A stretch of 59,368 nucleotides of DNA, from assembly GCA_036823195.1 (NCBI GenBank), contig DAISGI010000014.1, forward strand, positions 1 through 59,368, read 5' to 3'. Both the position numbers and the translations under genes were made by a program. The notes beneath the pieces are model-generated. The model was given only the letters and a program-made list of their open reading frames with translations, was not told the origin of the DNA and made no database searches. This stretch comes from UBA4874 sp002399435. Lineage in GTDB: Bacteria > Bacillota > Clostridia > Caldicoprobacterales > DTU083. Below are positions 34,670 to 42,402 of this stretch, piece by piece; the stretch's first letter is position 1, and each line of letters opens with the position of its first letter.

Positions 34670-36334
34670 TCAATACCGGACGTCTTTCACCTTCGGAATT
34701 TCCTTCTGCATATACTCTATAAATTTATCCAGGCCTGCATCCTTCAGCTTTTTCCGGTAATCGTTCAATATTTTCAGTGCGCCTTCATCCGTGTCCTCAA
34801 AGGTCGCTCTCATAAACTCCTTGCCATAATCCAGCGCTGCAGTATTGCTTTCATATTCCTGCCGGTCCGGATAATCCCTGGCGATAAAGTTGGCATTGGT
34901 GCCATCGTAAAACTCCAAAGGAGTCACTTCCTTTGCCTTCTCATAATCGGGATCCTCTTTTTCAGGCCACCAGCCCTTTCTGGGATCGGCTCCGACAAAG
35001 TTGTCGCCAAATACCAGGCCTTCGTTCACGTAGGCTGTCATGTCATTTTCTTTCTTGTCCTGCCACTCGTCCGTACGCTGGGGCTTGTCGTCCACCATGT
35101 TGTAATGAACGCCTTCGATTCCGAAGGTTACCAGCTTCAGGCCTTCATCGCTGTTGATATAATCAATGAACTCCAATGCCTTTTCCGGATTCTTGCATTT
35201 GCTGCTCAGAAAGATCGCGGGAGAACCTGTCCGGCCTCTGGATACCTTGGCTGTCACCTGCTTGCCGTCCGCATCCAGGAACGGACCCACTGGAACATAT
35301 TTCATTTCCGGATTGGTCTTATACAAAGTCTGCCTCATGAAATCCCTCAGGTTGGGATAATGGCCGTTCAGTACCGCCACTCTGCCGGTGGCGATCTTTT
35401 CCTTCGCTACCGTGTCCGTCTGGGTATAGGCTTCCGGATCAAACAATCCTTCTGAAACCAGCTTTCTCATGAACAAAACCTTTTTATCCTCCATGGGGTC
35501 AAAGATCCAGTGGGTAATTTTTCCGTCCAGATTTCTCCAGTCTGAAACGGTATCCCTGCTGAAGGATCTCATAAAATCGCTGTAGTTCCAGCCATTTCCC
35601 CATGTGCCGGCTGTGATCACGGGTTTGCCGTTGATATCCTTGAACCCACCGCTTTTAATCTGTTTCATCAATTCGTACAGCTTTTCCGAGCTGTCAATGC
35701 TCTCCGGCTCTACACTCAGGTCCTTCAGAATATCCTGCCGCACCCAAACGTTATAGGCCCATTGGGTCACATCGGCATCGGTTCTGGGAGTCTGCTGGGG
35801 AATAATATAATGCTTGCCGTTATAATCCGGATGTTCCAGATCATATTTCTTGTAGGATTCGGAAACGCCTTCCGTCATCATTCTCTTTACGTTGGGATAT
35901 TTGTCCATATAGGGATCCAGCTCCAGAACCAATCCCTCGGTGGCAGCCTTTCGGATGAAATCTCCCGAACTGCCCGGATTGGTGTCCCAATAAGGAGCGT
36001 TTACGATGTCGGGAACTTCACCGGATCCGAAAATCGTACTCAGCTTTTCCCCTTCGTCCGTGGTAATGGTCTGCACATTGAGGGTCACTCCGGTCTTTTT
36101 GGCCAGTTCCTTTGAAATCGGATTGTTTTTCATATCCTCCGGAAATTGGGAGGATGCGCCATTCCAGCACATCAGGAAATCCAGCGTGACCTGTTCCTTT
36201 CCGCCTTTTGCCGTTTTGGATCCTCCGCCATTGGATGTTTTCCCGTTTTCCTTGCTGCCGCAGCCGGTAAAAGCTGTCAGTGCAAAAAGACAGGCCAGAC
36301 AAAGGACCAAAAACCGTTTTCGCCGTGAATTCAT
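34670..36334 (-). CDS. Sugar-binding lipoprotein of an Lpl/Ytc-type importer
   Basis: 554 residues. Signal peptide with lipobox ending FTGC (Cys25), a short Ser/Gly/Lys linker, then a long type I solute-binding protein of the LplA/YtcQ class: VTLDFLMCWNGASSQFPEDM, SGEVPDIVNAPYWD, WAYNVWVRQDILKDL and the C-terminal LKDAGLDKFIEYMQKEI. Start is ATG 36334 with AAAGGGG upstream; the ATG 33 bp earlier has none. It lies after two permease genes. Such systems lack their own ATPase and use a shared MsmK-type one; none is in the window. Ligand probably an oligosaccharide. Confidence 0.9.
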   Translation of the reverse strand: MNSRRKRFLVLCLACLFALTAFTGCGSKENGKTSNGGGSKTAKGGKEQVTLDFLMCWNGASSQFPEDMKNNPISKELAKKTGVTLNVQTITTDEGEKLSTIFGSGEVPDIVNAPYWDTNPGSSGDFIRKAATEGLVLELDPYMDKYPNVKRMMTEGVSESYKKYDLEHPDYNGKHYIIPQQTPRTDADVTQWAYNVWVRQDILKDLSVEPESIDSSEKLYELMKQIKSGGFKDINGKPVITAGTWGNGWNYSDFMRSFSRDTVSDWRNLDGKITHWIFDPMEDKKVLFMRKLVSEGLFDPEAYTQTDTVAKEKIATGRVAVLNGHYPNLRDFMRQTLYKTNPEMKYVPVGPFLDADGKQVTAKVSRGRTGSPAIFLSSKCKNPEKALEFIDYINSDEGLKLVTFGIEGVHYNMVDDKPQRTDEWQDKKENDMTAYVNEGLVFGDNFVGADPRKGWWPEKEDPDYEKAKEVTPLEFYDGTNANFIARDYPDRQEYESNTAALDYGKEFMRATFEDTDEGALKILNDYRKKLKDAGLDKFIEYMQKEIPKVKDVRY

Positions 36335-36407
36335 GATTGAAATCCCCTTTCTTTTTTTGATATTCATTGGATAGCATTGCCTGTGATGACGATTTCACCT
36401 GCCGTGT

Positions 36408-37322
36408 TCACTCCTTGATGGATCCGATCATAACTCCTTTCACAAAATATTTTTGTAAAAAGGGATAGATGCATAATATGGGAACTGTAAGAATAATCAG
36501 GAATGTCATTCTCAGGGCTTCCGGAGTCACATTACTGTTCTGGCGAATGGACTCATTTATATTTTCAAACCCATTTGCTCCTGCTGAACTCTCAAAACTT
36601 GCTTCACTCAGAAGCTTGTTCAGCAGGGTCGCCGCAGAAACCAGTTCGGCTTTGTTGATAAAATACTCACCGGTAAACCAGTCATTCCAGCTTCCCACTC
36701 CGACAAACAGGGAAATGGTGGCCAGAACCGGCATGGACAGCGGCAGAATGATCCGGAAAAATGTCTGCAGTTCACTGCATCCGTCAATCTCTGCCGCTTC
36801 GGATAAACTGTCGGGTATGCCGTCAAAATAGGTTTTCATGACAATTGCATTATAGAAATTGTACAAACCCGGCAGCACATAAATCCAGAAGTTGTTGAGA
36901 AGATTCATTTTCCGGTATATCACATATTTGGGGATCAGTCCGGCGTCGAACAGCATGGTAAAATAGAAGAACATCACAAAGTATTTCCGCCCGGGCATCC
37001 CTTTCTTGGACAGGGCATATGCCAGCATAGCCGTCAAAAATACGGACAGGACCACGGAAAGGACTGTCCGTGCAATCGATATCTGGAAAGCACTGGATAT
37101 GTTGGGGTTCTGAAACGCCTTATAGTAATTGTCCAGAGTGAATTTCCTCGGCCAGAAGTAAATCCCCCCTTTCAATGCATCATTCCCGTCGTTAAAGGAC
37201 AGCACCAAAGCATAAATAAAGGGATATAACGTGGTGAAGCCCAGAATCGACAGCAGCAGATAATTGATCCCGTCGAAAATCCGATCGCCTATTGTTCGTC
37301 TGTAACCAGCTGCTTTTTCCAT
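36408..37322 (-). CDS. Sugar ABC permease, LplC/YtcP type
   Basis: 304 residues, six membrane helices. It has the EAA loop SLSEAAEIDGCSELQTFFRIILPLS that docks the ATPase, the N-terminal DRIFDGINYLLLSILGFTTLYPFIYALVLSFN and the C-terminal YPFLQKYFVKGVMIGSIKE, all characteristic of this family. ATG 37322 has GAAGGAGGGG upstream and lies 13 bp after the first permease. Confidence 0.92.
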   Translation of the reverse strand: MEKAAGYRRTIGDRIFDGINYLLLSILGFTTLYPFIYALVLSFNDGNDALKGGIYFWPRKFTLDNYYKAFQNPNISSAFQISIARTVLSVVLSVFLTAMLAYALSKKGMPGRKYFVMFFYFTMLFDAGLIPKYVIYRKMNLLNNFWIYVLPGLYNFYNAIVMKTYFDGIPDSLSEAAEIDGCSELQTFFRIILPLSMPVLATISLFVGVGSWNDWFTGEYFINKAELVSAATLLNKLLSEASFESSAGANGFENINESIRQNSNVTPEALRMTFLIILTVPILCIYPFLQKYFVKGVMIGSIKE

Positions 37323-37335
37323 GCCTTCCCCTCCT

Positions 37336-38304
37336 TCACCATAATGACACTTCTGTCGTTTTCCTGGAAATATAGTTTGTCACAACCACCAGGATCAATG
37401 AAATAACGCTGGAGAAGAGCCCGATCGCCGTGGCGTACCCAAATTGATTCATTTTCAGACCTCTCTGCAGAACATAGGTGTCCAGCACCTCGGCGACATC
37501 CATTACAGGAGGCGTCTGCATCAACAGGATCTGTTCGTATCCTGCATTCAATATCCCACCCAGGTTCATGATGAACAGGATGCCGATGGTCGGACGAATG
37601 CCCGGCAGCGTAATATGCCAGGTTTTTGCCCATCTCCCGGCTCCTTCAATCTCCGCTGCTTCATACAGCCCGGGGTCAATGCCTGTCAGGGCGGAGAGAT
37701 ATATAATGGAATTCCAGCCGATGTTCTTCCATATATCTGTCAGTATCACCAAAGGATAGAACAGATTGGGCTTTCCCTGAAAATAAATCGCCTCCAATCC
37801 CTTTTGAACCCGTATATCGTTGATCAATCCGTTGGTAGGAGAAAGGAATTTGGACAACATGGTTATGACAACCACCCAGGATACAAAATACGGCATATAG
37901 GATACTGTCTGCACCGTTCTTTTGAACTTACTGTTCGTTACCGCATTGATCATGAGGGCCAGTATAATGGGCGCCGGAAATCCAAAAGCCATTTTCAGCA
38001 AACTGATTTTCAGCGTGTTCCGGATCACCCGAAAAAACATGGGATCCGACAAAAAATTTTTAAAATACTTGAGCCCTACCCATGGACTGCCCAATATTCC
38101 CATATTGTACTTGAAATCTTTAAAAGCCAGGAGAAGTCCGACCATAGGCGTATAGGCAAATGCAATAAACCATATGACGGCAGGCAGTAAAAAAAGATAA
38201 ATATATCGATATTTCCATATCCTTTTCCGTGTCCCGCTCCTGGACCTTTGACCGATGGAAACAGCGCCAGAAGCAGAACATTCGGCCTTTACTCTTCTAC
38301 TCAT
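37336..38304 (-). CDS. Sugar ABC permease, LplB/YteP type
   Basis: 322 residues from ATG 38304, which has GGGAGG upstream; an ATG 42 bp earlier lacks one. After a basic N-terminus come six membrane helices, with YLFLLPAVIWFIAFAYTPMVGLLLAFKDF at the first, the EAA loop LYEAAEIEGAGRWAKTWHITLPGI near 215, and the family ending ISLILVVVTNYISRKTTEVSLW. First gene of the sugar import operon, directly after the promoter and operator region. Confidence 0.92.
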   Translation of the reverse strand: MSRRVKAECSASGAVSIGQRSRSGTRKRIWKYRYIYLFLLPAVIWFIAFAYTPMVGLLLAFKDFKYNMGILGSPWVGLKYFKNFLSDPMFFRVIRNTLKISLLKMAFGFPAPIILALMINAVTNSKFKRTVQTVSYMPYFVSWVVVITMLSKFLSPTNGLINDIRVQKGLEAIYFQGKPNLFYPLVILTDIWKNIGWNSIIYLSALTGIDPGLYEAAEIEGAGRWAKTWHITLPGIRPTIGILFIMNLGGILNAGYEQILLMQTPPVMDVAEVLDTYVLQRGLKMNQFGYATAIGLFSSVISLILVVVTNYISRKTTEVSLW

Positions 38305-38351
38305 GGTATCCTTCCTCCCTTGAGATATTTCCATTACGAATGACATATATT

Positions 38352-38407
38352 ATTATAGGATATGCCCAATAATATTACATTGGACATAAATTAGTATTTA
38401 TTGGACA
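38352..38407 (-). promoter_or_regulatory. Promoter and probable YesN-type operator of the sugar operon
   Basis: The minus strand has TATAAT (38357-38352) without a good -35 box. Upstream lie two direct copies of TGTCCAAT (plus strand ATTGGACA at 38379-38386 and 38400-38407), exactly 21 bp apart, two helical turns, as expected for an AraC-type dimer. A related inverted copy (GCCCAATAA on the plus strand) abuts the -10 side. Assignment to the regulator at 31.9 kb is inference. Confidence 0.6.
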
Positions 38408-38680
38408 AATCTCATATCTGCCAAATAAAATGCGATATTGATATATCATTTAGACAAAAAAGCCGCAGGGAATCGTATGGCACAATAAGGATCGCCAGGA
38501 AGCTTCGCATGACAGAGAAATAACTGAACGTTTCTTCTTTTGCGGAGATTGGAAGAATCCGCAGGCATCCTGCATATCCATATATTAAGATGGGAAGTAT
38601 CTGTGTAAAAATTTTGTTGAAAATTCTCATAAAATGTATCATAATCAGAATTTGTTCATATTAAGTTCAAACATACCTTG

Positions 38681-38686
38681 TATAAT
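38681..38686 (+). promoter_or_regulatory. -10 box of the HEAT-repeat gene
   Basis: TATAAT about 42 bp before the start codon; no clear -35 box. The rest of 38408-38640 shows no gene. Confidence 0.45.
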
Positions 38687-38727
38687 GAACACTATAAAAA
38701 CTATATCTGGAATAGGAGTGGGTTTCA

Positions 38728-39051
38728 ATGATGGGATTATCGGAAGAAAAAATTGCAAAATGGGGACAAAGCGGGAAGGCTGCGAAGCTGGTCAAAGCCG
38801 CCGGCACCAGGAAGGAGAACCTGAAACTGGCCCTTGCCAAAGCAATGGGCAACGTCAAGGATGAGCAGACTTTCAATATCCTCATTACCTACCTTCGTGA
38901 CAGAAATCCGGAAATCCGTATTGCTGCCCTGGAATCCCTGGAAAAGATCAACAGCAAAAATGCAATCGAGCATGTCAGAGGCCTGATCAATGATCCTGAC
39001 CCGAAGGTCAGTGAAAAAGCAAGGAGTGTACTGAAAGCTCTCCACAGGTGA
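38728..39051 (+). CDS. Small HEAT-repeat protein
   Basis: 107 residues. Residues 12-40 and 45-105 form HEAT/armadillo-type helix pairs: TFNILITYLRDRNPEIRIAALESLEKI then AIEHVRGLINDPDPKVSEKARSVLKAL, with the D-P-x-V/I-R pattern of PBS-lyase-type HEAT repeats. It is a probable protein-protein interaction scaffold; no catalytic residue is seen. ATG 38728 has GGAG upstream (a second ATG follows immediately). It stands alone between its own -10 box and a strong terminator. Confidence 0.8.
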   Translation: MMGLSEEKIAKWGQSGKAAKLVKAAGTRKENLKLALAKAMGNVKDEQTFNILITYLRDRNPEIRIAALESLEKINSKNAIEHVRGLINDPDPKVSEKARSVLKALHR

Positions 39052-39129
39052 TTGGTATATTGTGATCTTCCCCATTATGGGAAGCCGGGACGACCTGCCT
39101 GATTCTCTTCCTGGCAGATCATTTAAAAA

Positions 39130-39183
39130 GGAGCTGCCGCAAAATTTACTGAAAAGTTGATTTTGCGGCAGCTCCCTTTTTAT
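39130..39183 (+). terminator. Strong intrinsic terminator
   Basis: GGAGCTGCCGCAAAAT (39130-39145) and its exact complement (39160-39175) form a 16-bp stem, followed by CTTTTTATTTTA. The A-rich left flank (TTTAAAAA) would let it work on the minus strand too. Confidence 0.93.
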
Positions 39184-39220
39184 TTTATGGGATTCCTCTT
39201 TTGCCAATTTTGCCAATCTG

Positions 39221-39251
39221 TTGAGTCAAAGTGAACGGAAAGGTTTATAAT
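39221..39251 (+). promoter_or_regulatory. Possible promoter of the aldo/keto reductase pair, 19-bp spacer
   Basis: TTGAGT (39221-39226), 19 bp, TATAAT (39246-39251). The long spacer is of the kind used by MerR-type activators, but I see no clear dyad in it. Confidence 0.35.
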
Positions 39252-39360
39252 ACAGATATACTACAGGGTTATAATTATAATAGTTTACGGATTCATTCGT
39301 AATTCCTCTGTATCTCTGCAGTCATTCCATGAGTACAAAAATTAAGGGAGGTTATCTGTT

Positions 39361-40278
39361 ATGAGAACGATCAAGCTGGGAAAATCAGATCTTCAGGTCC
39401 CCACCATCGCAGTCGGCTGCATGCGCATCAACAGGCTGGGCAAGCCGGAAGCAGAGCATTTTGTCCACGCGGCGCTGGATGCAGGTGCAAATTATTTTGA
39501 CCATGCGGACGTATACGCCGATGGAGCCTGTGAAGAGCGGTTCGCAGACGCGATTCACATGAATGACACGGTTCGTGAGAAGATATTCCTGCAGTCCAAA
39601 TGCGGAATACGAAAAGGTTCCTATGACTTTTCAAAGAAACATATCCTGGAAGCGGTGGACGGCAGCCTGGAGAGGCTGAAAACAGACTATCTTGACGTTC
39701 TGCTGCTGCATCGCCCCGATGCACTGATGGAGCCGGAGGAAGTGGCCGAGGCCTTTGACCAGCTGTATGAAACCGGCAAAGTGCATCATTTTGGGGTTTC
39801 CAATCAGAAGCCCATGCAGATCCAATTGCTGCAGAAATACATAAAACAGCCCCTCCTGGCCGATCAGCTGCAGCTCAGCATCACAAATGCCAATATGATT
39901 ACGCAGGGACTCCATGTCAATATGTTGGACGATCCGGCGGAAGACCGTGACGGAAGCGTCCTCGATTTCTGCCGCCTGAATGATATCACCATACAGCCCT
40001 GGTCCCCCTTCCAATACGGTTTCTTCGGAGGCGTATTCCTGAACAACGAAAAATTCCCGGAGCTGAATGCGAAGATTGATGAAATTGCCGCACGATATCA
40101 GGTCAGCAACACCACCATCACCATGGCATGGCTGCTCCGCCATCCTGCCAAAATGCAGCCGGTCACAGGGACCATGAATGAGGAGCATCTGAAGGACTGC
40201 ATCAAAGCCACCGGGATCCGCCTCACCCATGAGGAATGGTACGAAATCTATCTGGCTGCCGGCAACGATCTGCCATAA
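39361..40278 (+). CDS. Aldo/keto reductase (YdhF-like)
   Basis: 305 residues, NAD(P)H-dependent reductase of a (beta/alpha)8 barrel. The tetrad is visible: Asp in NYFDHADVYADG, Tyr52, Lys near CGIRKG and His in LLLHRPD. The QGLHVNMLDDPAEDRDG and IQPWSPFQYGFFGG regions are typical of the YdhF branch of oxidoreductases. ATG 39361 has GGGAGG upstream. It is followed 19 bp later by a second reductase, so they are one operon. Substrate unknown. Confidence 0.9.
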   Translation: MRTIKLGKSDLQVPTIAVGCMRINRLGKPEAEHFVHAALDAGANYFDHADVYADGACEERFADAIHMNDTVREKIFLQSKCGIRKGSYDFSKKHILEAVDGSLERLKTDYLDVLLLHRPDALMEPEEVAEAFDQLYETGKVHHFGVSNQKPMQIQLLQKYIKQPLLADQLQLSITNANMITQGLHVNMLDDPAEDRDGSVLDFCRLNDITIQPWSPFQYGFFGGVFLNNEKFPELNAKIDEIAARYQVSNTTITMAWLLRHPAKMQPVTGTMNEEHLKDCIKATGIRLTHEEWYEIYLAAGNDLP

Positions 40279-40297
40279 AGGAAGGATAGGATACAGC

Positions 40298-41182
40298 ATG
40301 AACAAATCAATTGACAAGTCAATCCCTGCCACTGTTTCTGCAAACGGAATGCCTCTCCCTGCCCTAGGGCAGGGAGGCTGGCATATCGGGGAAGATCCGA
40401 AAAAGGCCCAAAACGAAATAGACGCGCTCCGACTGGGTCTGGACCTGGGAATCAATCTGATTGATACCGCAGAAATGTACGGCGATGGAAAATCAGAGGA
40501 GCTGATCGGGAAAGCATTGAGCGGTAGACATCGGGAGGAATATCTGCTCGTCTCCAAGGTTTATCCGTATCATGCCGGCAGAGAGGACATTTTCAAAAGC
40601 TGCGACGCGACTCTGAAGCGGCTAAAGACTGATTACCTTGACCTTTATCTGCTGCATTGGCGTGGAAGCATACCTTTATCGGAAACGGTGGAATGCATGG
40701 AGAAACTGGTGCAGTCCGGTAAAATCCGACGCTGGGGCGTTTCAAACTTCGATACCTCCGACATGGAGGAACTCTGGAGCCTGCCGGGCGGCAGGAACTG
40801 TGCGGTGAATCAGGTTCTGTACAACCTGGGATCAAGGGGAATTGAATACGATCTGATTCCATGGCTGACGTCCCATCATGTTGCAGCCATGGCCTACTGT
40901 CCGCTGGCACAGGCCGGCACCCTGCGGAGAACGCACCGGAACCTGCTGCGGGATCCGGTTCTTTTGGGCATTGCTGAAAAGTACCGGATCAGCATCATGC
41001 AGCTTTTGCTTGCTTTTGTCCTTCGGCAGGACAATATGGTTGCCATTCCCAAGGCAGGTTCGCCTGCTCATGTCCGGCAGAATGCGGAAGTGCTCCGGCT
41101 TTCCATCGCTGAGGAAGACTGGAAGGAAATCAACAAAGCATTTGGCCCTCCCACAGGAAAAACACCTTTGGATATGGAATGA
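40298..41182 (+). CDS. Aldo/keto reductase, second copy of the pair
   Basis: 294 residues from ATG 40298 with GGAAGGATAGG upstream; a longer reading would overlap the first reductase and lacks a site. LGQGGWHIGEDP, LGINLIDTAEMYGDGKSEELIGKAL, LVSKVYPYHA and LYLLHWRG give the Asp-Tyr-Lys-His tetrad (Tyr near 62). Closest to the YtbE/2,5-diketo-gluconate reductase branch, so it is a different subfamily from its neighbour, not a recent duplicate. It converges with the PHP gene, leaving 10 bp between the stops. Confidence 0.9.
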   Translation: MNKSIDKSIPATVSANGMPLPALGQGGWHIGEDPKKAQNEIDALRLGLDLGINLIDTAEMYGDGKSEELIGKALSGRHREEYLLVSKVYPYHAGREDIFKSCDATLKRLKTDYLDLYLLHWRGSIPLSETVECMEKLVQSGKIRRWGVSNFDTSDMEELWSLPGGRNCAVNQVLYNLGSRGIEYDLIPWLTSHHVAAMAYCPLAQAGTLRRTHRNLLRDPVLLGIAEKYRISIMQLLLAFVLRQDNMVAIPKAGSPAHVRQNAEVLRLSIAEEDWKEINKAFGPPTGKTPLDME

Positions 41183-41192
41183 ATCCTGATTT

Positions 41193-42083
41193 TCATACCG
41201 GTTTCCGGTTGACTTCAATATATTGGCTGGTGGAACGTTTCCCCTTTTCGTCCGTCAGCTGCACCCGCACAAAGGAATCCGATTTTTTGATTTTGTAGGT
41301 GGCAGAGCGGATCGGAGCTGCTGCAGCGTACTGTACCCGATCATCACAGTAAAAGGCATCGCTGTAGAATGTAACAACCTGGGAAGGTTCACACTGCACT
41401 TCAATGGTATCCCCGTCTATCGTGATCTGCCGGAAACCCGGTCCCCCTTCCGTGGCATAGAAGTTCCCTGCAAGCAGGGAGGCCATGAGATCTTCCCGGG
41501 AGAGGGAGGGCGCCTGCAGCATAATCCACGCCTGAAACGCATCCCGGTCGTAATAATGCGTATCATCCACGCCCAGCAGCATATGCCTGCAGCCTTTTGC
41601 CGCACAGACATCCACATATTCCGACGAATCCCCCCGGCCCGTGAAGGCTTCGGAAACACCGCTGTAAATTTCAGTTGCAAAGATGCCGTCCAGTGACATC
41701 ATGTCCCGGTGGGTAAGCAGGGACCAGGCAGGATGGCCCAGGACGGCAATCCCGCCTGCCTCATGGACGGCCTGTATCATACGGGGAGCCTTGTCCCCCC
41801 TGGAATACCGGGCGGCTTTTGTCATACCGACTCCAATAATGTGCCAGGCAGCGTGATTTTCAAAGTCGTTGTCATCCAATTCGGTGCCGCCCAGCAGGGT
41901 AAAGCCTTTTTCCTCATTATATTGATAAAACCTGCGGTGATCCGTAATTGCCAGAAAGGAATAACCTTCCTTCCTATAGTATTGGATTGCCTCATCCGGA
42001 TCCAGATGTCCATCTGAAAGTGTGGTATGGGTGTGCAGATTGCCCCGATACCAGGGAGCATTTTCATCATATAGTTTTTGCAA
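41193..42083 (-). CDS. PHP-domain metal-dependent phosphoesterase
   Basis: 296 residues. NLHTHTTLSDGHLDPDEAI (15-33) and AITDH (49-53) carry the metal-binding histidines of the PHP superfamily; EAGGIAVLGHPAW and LLGVDDTHYYDRD supply the remaining ones. The last 75 residues form a beta-rich domain that I do not recognise. Start is TTG 42083 with GGAGG seven nt upstream; no ATG fits. Substrate unknown: relatives include nucleotide and histidinol phosphatases and CehA-type hydrolases; the CehA-type arrangement with a beta domain seems closest. Confidence 0.82.
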   Translation of the reverse strand: MQKLYDENAPWYRGNLHTHTTLSDGHLDPDEAIQYYRKEGYSFLAITDHRRFYQYNEEKGFTLLGGTELDDNDFENHAAWHIIGVGMTKAARYSRGDKAPRMIQAVHEAGGIAVLGHPAWSLLTHRDMMSLDGIFATEIYSGVSEAFTGRGDSSEYVDVCAAKGCRHMLLGVDDTHYYDRDAFQAWIMLQAPSLSREDLMASLLAGNFYATEGGPGFRQITIDGDTIEVQCEPSQVVTFYSDAFYCDDRVQYAAAAPIRSATYKIKKSDSFVRVQLTDEKGKRSTSQYIEVNRKPV

Positions 42084-42136
42084 ATCGATTCCTCCAGGAA
42101 ATAACCTTGTTTATGAAAAGTACATGCTGTTCAAAA

Positions 42137-42175
42137 AACAACCAAGGTTGTTCAAAACAGCCAGAGTTTATTATA
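42137..42175 (-). promoter_or_regulatory. Promoter and leader hairpin of the PHP gene
   Basis: Minus strand: TGGTATAAT (-10 at 42175-42170), then AACAACC-TT-GGTTGTT directly followed by TTTT. It is flanked by two TTTTGAACA copies. The two-base loop makes a terminator doubtful; an operator is equally possible. Confidence 0.45.
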
Positions 42176-42270
42176 CCACAACATCCGGAAAGCTGCATTT
42201 TCCGGGACCGCCTTTACAATTCCCCCATCAATAAAATTGAGGGGCTTCCCTGCTGATTGTTTGTGGCAAA

Positions 42271-42300
42271 AGGAAGAGAGGGTGTACACCCTCTCTTCCT
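42271..42300 (-). terminator. Perfect 30-bp palindrome after the GH38 gene
   Basis: AGGAAGAGAGGGTG-TA-CACCCTCTCTTCCT is symmetric over its whole length. On the minus strand TTTTGCC follows, so it probably ends the mannosidase operon, although the U-run is short. Confidence 0.7.
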
Positions 42301-42402
42301 CAAATGAATTCCTTTTATATACTCTTTCGATATACTCTTTTCAATTTCTCCTGATCCCCTTATGGATTCCCTGAAAAAGTTTTCTGACAGGAATCCCTCT
42401 GA

